Source: Polyangiaceae bacterium | Lineage (GTDB): Bacteria > Myxococcota_A > Polyangia > Polyangiales > Polyangiaceae | Direction: 5' to 3' | Length of the DNA: 64,000 nucleotides | Assembly: GCA_041389725.1 (NCBI GenBank) | Contig: JAWKRG010000002.1 | Span: 1,736,001-1,800,000, forward strand | The notes under the pieces: generated by a model | Told to the model about the DNA's origin: nothing | Database searches by the model: none | The model's input: only the letters and a program-made list of their open reading frames with translations | Shown: one piece after another, positions 1 through 9,206 of the stretch | Layout: each line of letters begins with the position of its first letter | Numbering within the stretch: the stretch's first letter is position 1 | Position numbers and translations under genes: made by a program

Positions 1-151
1 TCCCTGCGCTACCCCCAGTGCCGCCCGTTCCTGCATTGCCGGCGGCATTGTCCGAAGTCGAACGTCCACCACACGACGCAAAGCATGCCGTCAGCAGCAC
101 TAACACGCCGAGGAGCGCCAAGGTTCGGCGTGCGCTTTTGGCTACTTGCAC
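1..151 (-). CDS. Lipoprotein, N-terminal part only (runs off window)
   Basis: Only the first 50 codons lie in the window. A GTG at 149-151, preceded by GGTGGAG, opens a frame with a basic n-region, a hydrophobic stretch (RRTLALLGVLVLLTAC) and a lipobox ending in LTAC, followed by a second Cys (FASCGG) and a Gly/Thr/Ser/Ala linker. This is a classical lipoprotein signal peptide. The start overlaps the last codons of the upstream lipoprotein gene (stop at 142-144), so the two are probably translated together. The function of the mature protein cannot be seen. Confidence 0.6.
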   Translation of the reverse strand, partial: MQVAKSARRTLALLGVLVLLTACFASCGGRSTSDNAAGNAGTGGTGGSAG

Positions 152-954
152 TGCACTCCACCGGGCAAGTGCGCCGCGTACGCCTCGCATAGCGCCTGCT
201 TCACACAGAAACCGGTCGCGTCAGCAATCGGCTGGTTCTCGGCTTCCACGGTGAAGATGAAACAGCGGTCCCCGGGACTGCAGGCTCCGCCATCTTTGAC
301 CTCGGGGTTTCGCGAGCAGATGTTGGCCGTCTTGGGGATGCACGCTCCATAGGGATGGAGCGGCGAGCGCCCCGTACAGACTTCTCCAACCGGACAGCCA
401 CCGCATTGGCCGCCGCAATGGCGGGCACCGGCGGGCTGGGGGCACTCCGTCGGTGCGGGCAGCGGCTCGCCGGTCCACTTCCCGCGGTCGGCGTAGGCAA
501 CGCGATCGCCTTGACCGTGGTTGGTCAAGAACACGCCGGCACTGAAGTGCACTTCGATCAGGGCGCTCGATGGCGTCATCGGCCGGTCGACCGCAAGAAG
601 CAGTGTCCCGTCTGTCGGTTTGTAGGGCGCGTTGTTTGGATCTAGGTTCTCCGCACAAATCCCGTAGACACCGTCCTGTTTCGACGAAACACAAAAGCTG
701 CACCCCGGCCGCCCCTCAGGGCACTCGGGCACATCGCAAGCTGCAAAGTCCGGCGTACCACATTCGGTCCATCCGGCATCCACTCCGCCAGTGCCCCCAC
801 CTGAGCCACCTAGACCGCCGGTTCCACCCCCGCCGACGCCCCCCACCGCGGCATCCGCGCCACCAGCACCGGCGTTGCCACCACTCGACCCATCGCCACC
901 CACGTTGCCACCGCAACCGGTGGCAATCATCAGCAGCAGGTACCAAGAACGCAT
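142..954 (-). CDS. Cys-rich lipoprotein, function unknown
   Basis: A 270-residue protein. The start is placed at the ATG giving MRSWYLLLMIATGCGG, because this yields a compact lipoprotein signal with lipobox IATGC. The longer frame upstream would overlap the preceding gene. After the Cys comes a linker of about 50 residues made of Gly, Ala, Ser and Val, then a Cys-rich globular part with motifs such as CGGQCGGCPVGEVC. Long flexible linkers followed by disulfide-rich domains are common among myxobacterial surface lipoproteins. It sits 10 bp downstream of another lipoprotein gene. No family was recognised. Confidence 0.7.
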   Translation of the reverse strand: MRSWYLLLMIATGCGGNVGGDGSSGGNAGAGGADAAVGGVGGGGTGGLGGSGGGTGGVDAGWTECGTPDFAACDVPECPEGRPGCSFCVSSKQDGVYGICAENLDPNNAPYKPTDGTLLLAVDRPMTPSSALIEVHFSAGVFLTNHGQGDRVAYADRGKWTGEPLPAPTECPQPAGARHCGGQCGGCPVGEVCTGRSPLHPYGACIPKTANICSRNPEVKDGGACSPGDRCFIFTVEAENQPIADATGFCVKQALCEAYAAHLPGGVQCK

Positions 955-964
955 GGTCACACCT

Positions 965-2278
965 TCAGTGGGAGGAGTTGTCCACGAAGCGGGTGAACTT
1001 CCGGGAGTAGGTGTTGCGCAGGGGGCTGCACAGCTCGGCAAGTCCGTCGGTGTTGCCCGCGTTCTGTAGTGCGAGGTAGAGGGCCGCTGCTGCAGTAACG
1101 TTGCCCGATTGCGGCCCGTCTCCGCGATACCAAACGAGGGAGAACGAGTTCGGCATCGGCACGATATCCGCCGCCCTCAGCTTGACCTGGCAGACCTTGT
1201 CTCCGGTCGCGTCGGCGCCGGTCAACGCTGCGCAGCGCTCGGTCACGGGCGCACAGGTCCAGTTTGACTCGGTGAGCAGCGCGGACTCGTACTGCTGAGC
1301 ACGAGGCAGCCCGAATCCTCTTGCGAGCGCTTCCGTTCTCGCAGACAACGCAATCCCCGCTGTCACGAAATTCTGGGAGCAGTTGATGTCATACTCGCAC
1401 GGCGGAATCTCGGTCACCGGTGCGGTGGCGCATTCCCCCACTGCGCTGTCCAACTGCCCCTCGGCCGCGCGCAGCCCGTCCTTCACGCCGTCCTTGACGT
1501 CGCCGTTCGGGCAGGCAACGAACGGTGAACTCGAGCAATCCCACGACTGGGCGTAGGGGCCTTTCGAGATGCGAAACGCAGGAAGACCGCCGATATTCAC
1601 GAGATCGTAGGCGGCATTCCCGGAGAAGCGAACGTCGCCAACGGCGGGCGAATCGAACTCGGCGTCGCCTTTGATGAAGAGGCCAAACCCTCCGCGTCCG
1701 GTGCCGCCGAGCGCCGTCACGTTGACCTGCCGCAGATAGCTCGTCAACACGCGCTCGTCGTAGCTGATGTCGAAGTCGGGGCAGAACAGGTCGTTGCAAA
1801 CCTCGCCCGAATAGTCGTCCAGTTTCCCAGCGATCGCTTTGAACAGGCTCTCCCACTTCACCTCGAGCTCGCATTCGCCGTGGATGCGCTGGTAGAGGCC
1901 CTGAATGCTGCGAGGTGTCACTCCGCCATTGCCGTAGTAGAGGGCGGCGCCAACGAAGTAGTTTCGCAGTCCACCCGGGTGCACGAACCCGGGCGACAGC
2001 AGCGTGGGCAGTAGCGGGGAGTTCTGCTGGTCTTGGATCACGTCGAAGGTGATCTGCGGGTCGAACGGAAAGAAGAGCAACTCGGGTCGTGTGCGTTCGG
2101 AATCGACGCGCGCAGTGAGCGTCTCGGGAGGCGCCTCGTGCGAGCTGATCCCCAAGTTCTGGGGCCGCGTCAGGTAGTCGGCACCAAGCGGCGAACTCCA
2201 GATCGTACCGCCAAAGCTTTGAATCTGAACTTCCCCCGGGTCACCGCAGCCCGCGAGGGCGAGGGCTGCCGTTGCCAA
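965..2278 (-). CDS. Lipoprotein, function unknown
   Basis: A 437-residue reading frame beginning at a TTG, giving MATAALALAGC, i.e. a lipobox (LAGC) with almost no n-region. The frame stays open upstream (LLAQARDGRWW before the TTG) but has no ATG or GTG. An ATG at about 2284 lies in another frame. The real start is therefore uncertain, and a frameshift error or decay at the 5' end is possible. The mature part contains several Cys residues and no domain I recognise. It is first in a run of three lipoprotein genes on the same strand. Confidence 0.6.
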   Translation of the reverse strand: MATAALALAGCGDPGEVQIQSFGGTIWSSPLGADYLTRPQNLGISSHEAPPETLTARVDSERTRPELLFFPFDPQITFDVIQDQQNSPLLPTLLSPGFVHPGGLRNYFVGAALYYGNGGVTPRSIQGLYQRIHGECELEVKWESLFKAIAGKLDDYSGEVCNDLFCPDFDISYDERVLTSYLRQVNVTALGGTGRGGFGLFIKGDAEFDSPAVGDVRFSGNAAYDLVNIGGLPAFRISKGPYAQSWDCSSSPFVACPNGDVKDGVKDGLRAAEGQLDSAVGECATAPVTEIPPCEYDINCSQNFVTAGIALSARTEALARGFGLPRAQQYESALLTESNWTCAPVTERCAALTGADATGDKVCQVKLRAADIVPMPNSFSLVWYRGDGPQSGNVTAAAALYLALQNAGNTDGLAELCSPLRNTYSRKFTRFVDNSSH

Positions 2279-2583
2279 CCACCATCGTCCGTCTCGTGCT
2301 TGCGCTAGGAGCGAGTTGCGAGTTGCGAGTGCTCATGTCAATCCCTTCCCCGGCGTCCCATACCCCGGCCGACGCTTGATGATATCACGAACCTCGGGCA
2401 ACGCGCAGGCCGACCCGCCAAGTCCCGGTTGCACCAATTCTGCGCAACGGCCATCTGGCTTGAACGGTTTCGCCGAGTTTTCGCGCCAGACGCAGGCTCC
2501 ACAACATCGTCACGCCGTGACTCTGCGGACGTGAGGGATCAAAAGTGGTCCCGCAGCACTCGGAGCCGCGCTAGCCTTGGAAG
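2279..2583. other. Intergenic region without recognised features
   Basis: About 300 bp between the divergent lipoprotein and Uma2 genes. It must hold the promoters of both, but no convincing -35/-10 pair, hairpin or small gene was found on either strand. Confidence 0.5.
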
Positions 2584-3183
2584 GTGCGCGCCACCCTGCG
2601 ACTGCCCCGCTCAGCAACCTACGCCGACTACCTCGCGGTGGAAGAGCACAGCGAGCATCGACACGAGCTCATCGACGGCGTCATCGTGGCGATGGCTGGG
2701 GGTTCCGATGAGCACAACGCACTTGCTGGCCGCCTGGCCATGTTGGCTGGAATGCGTCTCGCAGGCGAGTGCAGGTACTATTCCCCCGACCAGCGCTTCT
2801 GGATCGCAGGCAGCGAGCGCAATCGCTACGCAGACGGCTCAGTCATCTTTGGCCGACCCGAGCACCCTGTTCACGACGACCAGGCCACGACCAATCCTCG
2901 CTTCGTCTTCGAGGTGCTGTCGCCGAGCAGCGAGGGCGACGACGACGGTGACAAGCGCCTCGACTTCCAATCGCTCAGCACCGTGCAGGCCTACGTGCTC
3001 ATCGATCAGGACCGGCGCCGCGTACGCGTGTACCGCCGAGACTCGAGTGACCAATGGCGGGCGAGCCCGGAAACCTTCGCGGAGGGTCAGCGCCTGGCCT
3101 TGCCTGGCTTGAGCGCGGACCTTGGCGTGGATGACCTCTACGAGAACATCCTGGACGCCGAGGGACGATCTTTGCTCCGCTGA
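2584..3183 (+). CDS. Uma2 family (DUF820) PD-(D/E)xK nuclease-like protein
   Basis: A 199-residue protein with a GTG start. It shows the landmarks of the Uma2/DUF820 family: an N-terminal TYADYLAVEE helix and HELIDGVIVAMAGG, the Asp-containing strand YADGSVIFG, the Glu-containing strand FVFEVLSPSS, and KRLDFQSLSTVQAYVLID. This is the restriction-endonuclease-like fold, with acidic residues at the expected positions. Uma2 proteins are abundant in cyanobacteria and myxobacteria and their cellular role is unclear. It appears monocistronic, next to a decayed radical SAM gene. Confidence 0.85.
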   Translation: MRATLRLPRSATYADYLAVEEHSEHRHELIDGVIVAMAGGSDEHNALAGRLAMLAGMRLAGECRYYSPDQRFWIAGSERNRYADGSVIFGRPEHPVHDDQATTNPRFVFEVLSPSSEGDDDGDKRLDFQSLSTVQAYVLIDQDRRRVRVYRRDSSDQWRASPETFAEGQRLALPGLSADLGVDDLYENILDAEGRSLLR

Positions 3184-3261
3184 AGCCTTGCTCGGGGAAG
3201 CGCACCGCGCTCTTTGCGCCCGCAGGCTCTTCACGAACTCGTCGACGGCGTCAGGGCGAAC

Positions 3262-3853
3262 TCAACCCAGGAGCGGCAGGCGCTTGCGACTAGCTACGCC
3301 CCCGCTGGCGCTAGCCGCATCGCCCGCGTCCAGCGGCTCCTCGACCAGGGCAAAGCGCCCATGATCGAACGGCTGCCCCGGCGCGGGCTCCCTCAACTCG
3401 ATCCGTTCGCGCAGACCGTTCTTGGCCAGTTCGAGTGCGCGATGATGGCAGTATGGGTTGTTGCCCACCTTGCCAAAGATCGAGTGCGCGGTCCACGTGC
3501 ATCCGCCTCGGCATTCATCGGCATAGTAGCAACTCGCGCAATAGCCCCACAAGTCGGTGTGGGTTCGATCGCGGGTGAACCGCAGCTCCTTGGCGTCGTT
3601 CCAAATGTCATGCAGCGTTCGAGACCGAATGTTTCCGCCTCCCCACTCGGCCGTGGCCAGGGAGGGGCAGCCTTTGATCGTTCCGTCCGCCTCGATCCCA
3701 AGAGCGAACTTGCCAGCGGGGCAGCCTTGCCAAACCCGCGGACCCTCGCTGCCACGATTGCGCAGCAGTGACCGATGAGCGTGACCTCGTAGGCCCCCAT
3801 CGCCGCGAGCTGACCTACGGCTGGAGCGCTGGACGTGAAGGTCGAGTCTAGCG
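3262..3853 (-). pseudogene. Remnant of a radical SAM/SPASM gene
   Basis: The C-terminal SPASM half is intact: GCPAGKFALGIEADGTIKGC, then CASCYYADECRGGC and NNPYCHHRALE, the Cys pattern of an auxiliary Fe-S domain. The radical SAM core with its CxxxCxxC motif is missing. In another frame, around 3770-3816, a short piece reads GQLAAMGAYEVTLIG, which resembles the strand just after the core motif in SPASM maturases. The gene therefore seems to have lost its 5' end and roughly 200 internal codons, and to have shifted frame. Such enzymes usually modify ribosomal peptides; no precursor peptide was seen nearby. The remaining open frame could still be translated, but not as an active enzyme. Confidence 0.7.
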
Positions 3854-3893
3854 AACTCCCCGGGCACGCTGCGACCCTAGGTGTTGGTCAGGT

Positions 3894-4562
3894 TCAACCA
3901 ACGATGCGCTCGGCTTCGTCGTATTGAGCTGACACCAATCGCAGCAGGGCGGGCACGATGGCGCGGACGGCGCGGGCGCGGTGGCTGATGGCGTTCTTCT
4001 CGTCTTCGCTGAGTTCCGCCATCGCGCGGCCGTCGTGACCGTCCACGATGAACAGCGGGTCGTAGCCGAAGCCGCCGCTGCCTCGAGGATCCCGTGCGAT
4101 GGTGCCCTCCACCCGACCCTCGACGGTCTCGACGGCGTCCAGCGCCCAAGGGGATGCCATCGCCAGGACGCAACGAAAGCGCGCGTTGCGTCGGCTGTCC
4201 TCCACGTCTTCGAGCTCGCGCAGGAGCGCCGCGTTGTTCTCGGCGTCGGTCGCGCGATCATGGGCGTAGCGTGCCGAGCGCACACCGGGGCGGCCTCCCA
4301 GGGAGTCCACTTCCAGCCCGCTGTCGTCGGCAATGCAGATCAGACCTGTCGCGCGGCAACCCGCGAGCGCCTTGAGGGTGGCGTTCTCTTCGAAGGTCTC
4401 GCCGTCCTCGATCACGGTCAGAGGCTCGCCCAGTACTTCGCGCACCGACACGATCTCGACGGGCAGCTCCGCGAACAATGAGCGAAGCTCCAGGAGCTTG
4501 CCCTCGTTGCCGCTGGAAAGTGCCACCGTGACGGACTGGCTGATCGAGGGCGGCGTCGACAT
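3894..4562 (-). CDS. rdgB: XTP/dITP (non-canonical purine NTP) pyrophosphatase
   Basis: A 222-residue member of the Ham1/RdgB family, which hydrolyses dITP, XTP and ITP to monophosphates and keeps deaminated purines out of DNA. Family motifs are present in order: SSGNEGKLLEL near the N-terminus, FEENATLKA, ADDSGLEVDSLGGRPGVRSA, GSGGFGYDPLF and KNAISHRARA. The length is normal. It starts 31 bp after the stop of the HAMP histidine kinase on the same strand and is probably cotranscribed with it. Confidence 0.95.
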   Translation of the reverse strand: MSTPPSISQSVTVALSSGNEGKLLELRSLFAELPVEIVSVREVLGEPLTVIEDGETFEENATLKALAGCRATGLICIADDSGLEVDSLGGRPGVRSARYAHDRATDAENNAALLRELEDVEDSRRNARFRCVLAMASPWALDAVETVEGRVEGTIARDPRGSGGFGYDPLFIVDGHDGRAMAELSEDEKNAISHRARAVRAIVPALLRLVSAQYDEAERIVG

Positions 4563-4593
4563 GCTGTGCTCTTACCCTCTCGGCGCCGAGATG

Positions 4594-6174
4594 TCACTGG
4601 GACGCGGCGGCCATGTCGCTCGTCGGCGGCGGTTCCTCGGATTCCACGGCCGTCGCTGCGGAGAGTTCCGGCAGATGGATCCAGAATCGCGTGCCGCCAC
4701 CCGCTGCGCTGTCGCAGGCGATGGTGCCACCGTGGGCTTCAATCACTTGGCGCGTGATCGCAAGACCGAGCCCGGTGCCTTGGTGCTTGGTGGTGAAGAA
4801 GGGCTCGAAGATACGCTCGCGCGCTGCGGGCTCGATACCCGGACCGTCGTCTTCCACGAGCAGATCCACGCCCCCACCTTGGGCAGCGGACACACGCACG
4901 GCGATGGTGCCCCCGCCATCGAGCACCTCCCGCGCGTTGCGCAGCAGATTGAACAGCGCTTGCTTGATCTGCGCCTCGTCTGCCATCACCGCCGGCAAGT
5001 CCTCGGCGATCTCCTGGGTCACGCTCACGCCATGACGCTCGAGATCGCGACGCATGAACTCGCAGGCTTCACCCACGATCACGCCCACGTCCTCGCGCTC
5101 CGGACGCAGCGGCTTTTGTCGCGCCATGGAGAGGTACTGACCCGAGAGCGCGGTCAGGCGATCCACCTCGCCCTTGATCGCACGCAGGAGAGCCAGGGAT
5201 TCCGCGGCATCGGCCTCGGCGAGCTCCTCTTCCAAAAGCTCGACGTTCAGTGCAATCGACGAGAGCGGATTGCGGATCTCGTGGGTCACGTGGGCAGCCA
5301 TTTTGCCAATGGTCGCCAGCCGCTCCGCAGCCACCAACTGTTCGTTGGCCTGCGCGATGGCGGTCACCATGTTCTCGAAGGTCTGGGCCAGTTCGCCAAT
5401 CTCGTCATCCGACGCCACCACGGGTCGCGGCGTGAGGTCGCCGCGAGACACCGCCATGGCACGTTCAGTCACCGCGACCAGGGGCGAGAGCACTCGCCGA
5501 GTGTAGAGCGCCGTGACGATTCCGAGCAGCAGCGCGAGCAACGCCAACACCAGAAGCAGTTGAATCGCCAGCCGCTCGCGTGCACGCGCGGCGTCGATCA
5601 AGCCGTCCAAGTTGCCTTGGACTCGCTGTTCCAGCAGGCTGAGACGTTTGCGCGCCTCGGCGCCGCGGGTCACCAGCTTGTCGCGCGCAGCCTCGGCGCT
5701 CTTGCTGTCGTCCTTGGCCAGCGCGTCGAACAGCCGCGCCAAGAGCTCGCGGTCCTCGCGCAGCGAGTTCTCGATGGTCGTGGCTTCGGTGGTGAACTCG
5801 CGGCCTACCGTCACCAGCTGTTCGTCCCCCGAGGCCATGAAGGCGCGGTCGAGAGCAGCGCGCACTTCGCCGAACATGCGCGGACGGCCGACGCGCAGCG
5901 CCGTATCGAACCAAACGCGCTTGTCGGCAGGATTGCGTGCCGTGGTGATGTGATTCAGTTGCGTGTTCCAGGTATCCTGGCTGGCCACGACATCGCGCAG
6001 GGCCAGCGACAAGGGCAGATAGCCCGACCGCATCGAGTCGGCCTCGGCGGCGGCGCGACGCAGTGCGAACACCGCCCAGCCCGCCACGATCGAGAACAGC
6101 ACCGCGACCAGCGTGAAGGCGAGGAGCACGCGCGTGGCCACCGTGCGGCGACGAGCCACCTCTTGCGCGTTCAT
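4594..6174 (-). CDS. Membrane sensor histidine kinase with HAMP domain
   Basis: A 526-residue protein when started at the ATG at 6172-6174, which overlaps the stop of the preceding Fe-S gene as ATGA. Order: an N-terminal membrane segment, a mostly helical extracytoplasmic region of about 150 residues, a second membrane segment (LLLVLALLALLLGIVTALY), a HAMP linker, HisKA with phospho-acceptor in THEIRNPLSSIA, then HATPase_c with N box (NLLRNAREVL), G1 (DDGPGIE), F (FEPFFTTK) and G2 (GTGLGLAI). All catalytic boxes look intact. The extracytoplasmic region resembles four-helix-bundle sensors (inference). No response regulator gene lies nearby. The C-terminus has an extra Ala/Glu/Pro tail. Confidence 0.9.
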   Translation of the reverse strand: MNAQEVARRRTVATRVLLAFTLVAVLFSIVAGWAVFALRRAAAEADSMRSGYLPLSLALRDVVASQDTWNTQLNHITTARNPADKRVWFDTALRVGRPRMFGEVRAALDRAFMASGDEQLVTVGREFTTEATTIENSLREDRELLARLFDALAKDDSKSAEAARDKLVTRGAEARKRLSLLEQRVQGNLDGLIDAARARERLAIQLLLVLALLALLLGIVTALYTRRVLSPLVAVTERAMAVSRGDLTPRPVVASDDEIGELAQTFENMVTAIAQANEQLVAAERLATIGKMAAHVTHEIRNPLSSIALNVELLEEELAEADAAESLALLRAIKGEVDRLTALSGQYLSMARQKPLRPEREDVGVIVGEACEFMRRDLERHGVSVTQEIAEDLPAVMADEAQIKQALFNLLRNAREVLDGGGTIAVRVSAAQGGGVDLLVEDDGPGIEPAARERIFEPFFTTKHQGTGLGLAITRQVIEAHGGTIACDSAAGGGTRFWIHLPELSAATAVESEEPPPTSDMAAASQ

Positions 6175-7247
6175 GGCGTTGCGTCGAGCGCTCGGTCGAC
6201 CAGGGTCATCAGGTCCATGACCTGCGCGCCGCTGGCGCCGAAGCGCGCCAAGCTCTCCCCGCACGCAGTGACCACGAGCCCGCCGCCGGCCTCGCGATGC
6301 TCCTCCAGCCGACGCCGCGCCATGCCTTCGCTGGTGGCGGGCGCCGTCTCGGGGACCAGGCCGCCGCCGCCGCTACAGACTGCGTCGCGGCGGCTTCGCG
6401 GGAACTCCTCGGGCTCGCGCCCCAAGAGGTGCTTCAAGATGCGGCGCGGCTCTTCGTACAGCCCGAGCCCGCGGCCGAGATGGCAGGGATCGTGATAGCG
6501 GACCGGCCCGTCATGCTGCAGTTCCACCCCGGGTCGCAGTCGTTCCAAGCGCTGCTCGACCAACGCCACCAGGGGCTCGGCGTGGCTCGCCTGGAGGAAG
6601 TGCGCGCACCCCGCATCGACCGCCACCAAGCGTGAAGTGCCCCGCGTTGCCTCCTCGAAGGCCGCCCGCGCGCGACCCAGGCCCTCGCGATCTCCGGCTT
6701 GCAGCAACGGCAGACCACAGCAGGCGTCCACCACGCGCACGGGTCCGAGCAGGGCAGCCGCGACACGCACCGCCGCCGCCGCCACTTCGGGCGCCTTGAG
6801 CAAGTAGCTGCAGCCGACGACCAAGCCAATGCGCGACTCGGGATCCACGCTGGCCCCGGGCGCCAAGCTCCGCACCGCGTTCTTCACGCGCACGGCATTC
6901 GCTGCGAAGCGCTCCGCCGAGCGCTGCGCGGCAGCCGGCGCCAGCCCGCGTGCAAAGTAGTCAGCGCGCGCAGCTGCCAAAGTCACTGCCACGGGATTCT
7001 CGTGGTCACAGTGATCGCGACAGGACAGACAACCGGTACATGCCCAAGCGACGGCCGCCGTTTCCGCGTCGGCTTGCACCTGACCGCGAGAAACCATCCA
7101 GGTCAGACTCATCTTGCCCCAGGGCGTCAGCGTCTCGCGGCGGTCCGCTTCGGACACGGGGCACACGGCGCGGCAGAGCTTGGGGCAATAGGCGCAGTTT
7201 TCGAGGGCCTTTTCCTGTTGCCCGGCCAGCGGGAGAAAGGTCGTCAT
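6171..7247 (-). CDS. (Fe-S)-binding protein, GlpC/HdrD-like with CCG domains
   Basis: A 358-residue protein. Two [4Fe-4S] ferredoxin-type sites are visible: C18-x2-C21-x3-C25-x3-C29-P and C69-x2-C72-x2-C75-x3-C79. They are followed by two cysteine-rich CCG-type domains: DACCGLPL near 173-180, then HDPCHLGRG near 251-259 with CSGGGG near 290, where the usual CC pair is CS. Relatives include GlpC, LutA, GlcF and HdrD subunits, which pass electrons or handle thiol chemistry in two-electron oxidoreductases. No flavin dehydrogenase partner is encoded beside it. Both ends overlap histidine kinase genes by 4 bp, suggesting a redox link to signalling (inference). Confidence 0.85.
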   Translation of the reverse strand: MTTFLPLAGQQEKALENCAYCPKLCRAVCPVSEADRRETLTPWGKMSLTWMVSRGQVQADAETAAVAWACTGCLSCRDHCDHENPVAVTLAAARADYFARGLAPAAAQRSAERFAANAVRVKNAVRSLAPGASVDPESRIGLVVGCSYLLKAPEVAAAAVRVAAALLGPVRVVDACCGLPLLQAGDREGLGRARAAFEEATRGTSRLVAVDAGCAHFLQASHAEPLVALVEQRLERLRPGVELQHDGPVRYHDPCHLGRGLGLYEEPRRILKHLLGREPEEFPRSRRDAVCSGGGGLVPETAPATSEGMARRRLEEHREAGGGLVVTACGESLARFGASGAQVMDLMTLVDRALDATP

Positions 7248-9097
7248 CCCGTGTTCTTCTCCACATCTCCGCGGCGGCGCTTGCCCTTGGGGGGCGAGGC
7301 TTGCTCCGGTTCTCCCTGGGTCGGCGCGCTCTGGGGCAGGCGCAGCGTGAAGGTGGCGCCACTGCTCGAGCTGGTGACATCCACGGTGCCACCATGCTCG
7401 TCGACGATCTTCTTCACGATCGCCAAGCCCAAACCCGTGCCGCCTTGCTTGTTCGCGGTGACGAAGCTCTGGAACAAGCTGGTCGCGATGCTCTCGGGGA
7501 TGCCGGGACCCGTGTCGGACACCGAAATCACGAGATCGCCACCGTCCATCTTGGCGCGAAGGATCAGCGCTCCGCCGCGCTCGGCCATCGCCTCGACTGC
7601 GTTGCGCGCCAAGTTGAAGATCGCGCGAGCGAGTCGGGCTTCGTCGAAGCGAGCCACGATCTTGGTGTCCACCTCCACTTCCAGCTCCACGGCGCGACCA
7701 TCCACCTCGTGGGCCAACTGCCGTGTGACTTCCGCGAAGAACTTCTTCAAGTACACTTTGCGAATGAAGATCGAACGCTCGCCGCGTGCAAACTCCAGGA
7801 CCTCACGCTGCATGGCGCTGAGCGTGTCGAACTGCTTCAGCACCTCTTCGGCATACTCCGTGCGTTTCTCATTGGCATCTGCATCGACCATCAACTGCAC
7901 GTATCCGCTGATCACGGTCATCGGCGTCTTGAAGTCGTGAATCACCTGCGAGAGCAGGCGGCCAATGGTGGTCAAGCGTTCTGACACCTCGCGGGCGCGA
8001 CTGGCGCGATGCAGGCGAACGGCCGTGGCCGCGTTGGCCGCCACCAAGCGCAACAGCGAGACGTCCTCGTCGGAGAAGCGCGGTTCGTGATCCTTGTAGA
8101 GCCCGAGCGCCCCCATGGAACGGGCATTTCCTTCGAGACCCATGGCCAAAATCGTGGAGAACTGGAAGGGAAAGGCGCCCTCCACCGCGGCGCTGTAGCG
8201 AGGATGGTTGACAGCGTCTTCGAACAGTACGGGCGCGTCCCCGTCCATGGCTTCGGAAAGCACTCCGTCGCCCGCCTTGATGCCTCGCCGTATCAGGCCC
8301 TCGGGCGAGGCTGCGTCGTAGATGTAGAGGATCTGATCGCCGCTCTCTTCTTCCACCAGTTGCGTTGCCGCTCCCTGTGCGCTGCAAGCATCCGCGACCA
8401 GAGACATCACTCGCAGCAACAGATTCTCCAGATCCGTTGCCCGCGCCGTCGCCCGCTCCAGCTCGAACAGCAGTTCCAGATCCTTGAGCTTGCGTGCCAG
8501 CTGTTCGGTGGTTTCCAGCAACTGCTTGTTCTTCTGGATCAGCGACAGAAAGAGTCGCGAGTTGTCGATGGCGACCGCTGCCTGGGTCGAGAGCGCCATC
8601 ACCAGCGCCTCGTCCTCGGAGGTGAACTCTTCCGCGCGCTTCTTGTTCAACACCTGAATGACGCCGATGGTGCGACCGAGGTGGTTCTTCAGCGGGGAGG
8701 TCAGCACGCTCGTGGTGCGATATCCGGTCAAAGCATCCCACTGGCGTTCGAAGGTCGGCTCCAGGTACGCATCGCGAATGCGAACGGTCTTGCCGGTCTG
8801 CGCCACGGTCCCCGCGATGCCGTGACCCACCTTGAGCCGAATGCTGCGCACGTCTTGCCCGACCACGATGCGGCTCACCAGTTCGTCATGGGCGTCATCC
8901 AGCAAGTAGAGGGTCGCGCGGTCCGCCTCGAGCAAGTCCGTGACCTTGCTCAAGATCAGCTCCAACAGGTCATCGAGCTCCAGGGTGGTCCCCAGCGCGT
9001 TCCCAACTTCGCGCAGGGCGTCGGCAATGCGACGCTCCCGAAGGAACGCGGCCTGCAGCGCCTCTCGCGGCGGCCCGGCGTCGCCAGTCTCGACCAC
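7244..9097 (-). CDS. Cytosolic GAF-GAF sensor histidine kinase
   Basis: A 617-residue protein without membrane segments. Two GAF domains occupy roughly residues 35-185 and 215-375, joined by a likely coiled coil. A HisKA domain with IHDFKTPMTVISG follows, and then HATPase_c with NLARNAVEAM, SDTGPGIP and GGTGLGLAIVKK. The C-terminal tail is Lys/Arg/Pro rich. It is the first gene of the kinase/Fe-S/kinase set, and its stop overlaps the start of the Fe-S gene (7244-7247). GAF domains bind small ligands or cofactors; the ligand cannot be told from sequence. No receiver domain or cognate regulator is visible. Confidence 0.9.
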   Translation of the reverse strand: MVETGDAGPPREALQAAFLRERRIADALREVGNALGTTLELDDLLELILSKVTDLLEADRATLYLLDDAHDELVSRIVVGQDVRSIRLKVGHGIAGTVAQTGKTVRIRDAYLEPTFERQWDALTGYRTTSVLTSPLKNHLGRTIGVIQVLNKKRAEEFTSEDEALVMALSTQAAVAIDNSRLFLSLIQKNKQLLETTEQLARKLKDLELLFELERATARATDLENLLLRVMSLVADACSAQGAATQLVEEESGDQILYIYDAASPEGLIRRGIKAGDGVLSEAMDGDAPVLFEDAVNHPRYSAAVEGAFPFQFSTILAMGLEGNARSMGALGLYKDHEPRFSDEDVSLLRLVAANAATAVRLHRASRAREVSERLTTIGRLLSQVIHDFKTPMTVISGYVQLMVDADANEKRTEYAEEVLKQFDTLSAMQREVLEFARGERSIFIRKVYLKKFFAEVTRQLAHEVDGRAVELEVEVDTKIVARFDEARLARAIFNLARNAVEAMAERGGALILRAKMDGGDLVISVSDTGPGIPESIATSLFQSFVTANKQGGTGLGLAIVKKIVDEHGGTVDVTSSSSGATFTLRLPQSAPTQGEPEQASPPKGKRRRGDVEKNTG

Positions 9098-9206
9098 GGT
9101 CCGAGGATCTCACCGACTGGCCGCCCCGGGAAGGCCGGAAGGCCTGGTCCGTCAAACAGGCCTCGTGGCACTGGCGGTGGGCGCTCCGCTCGGGTAATGC
9201 CTGGGT

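Noticed and set aside
4333..6495. 720-codon open frame on the plus strand
   Set aside because: It is antisense to the histidine kinase with all catalytic boxes; its translation is His/Arg/Gln rich with no domain. Long antisense frames are expected at this GC content.
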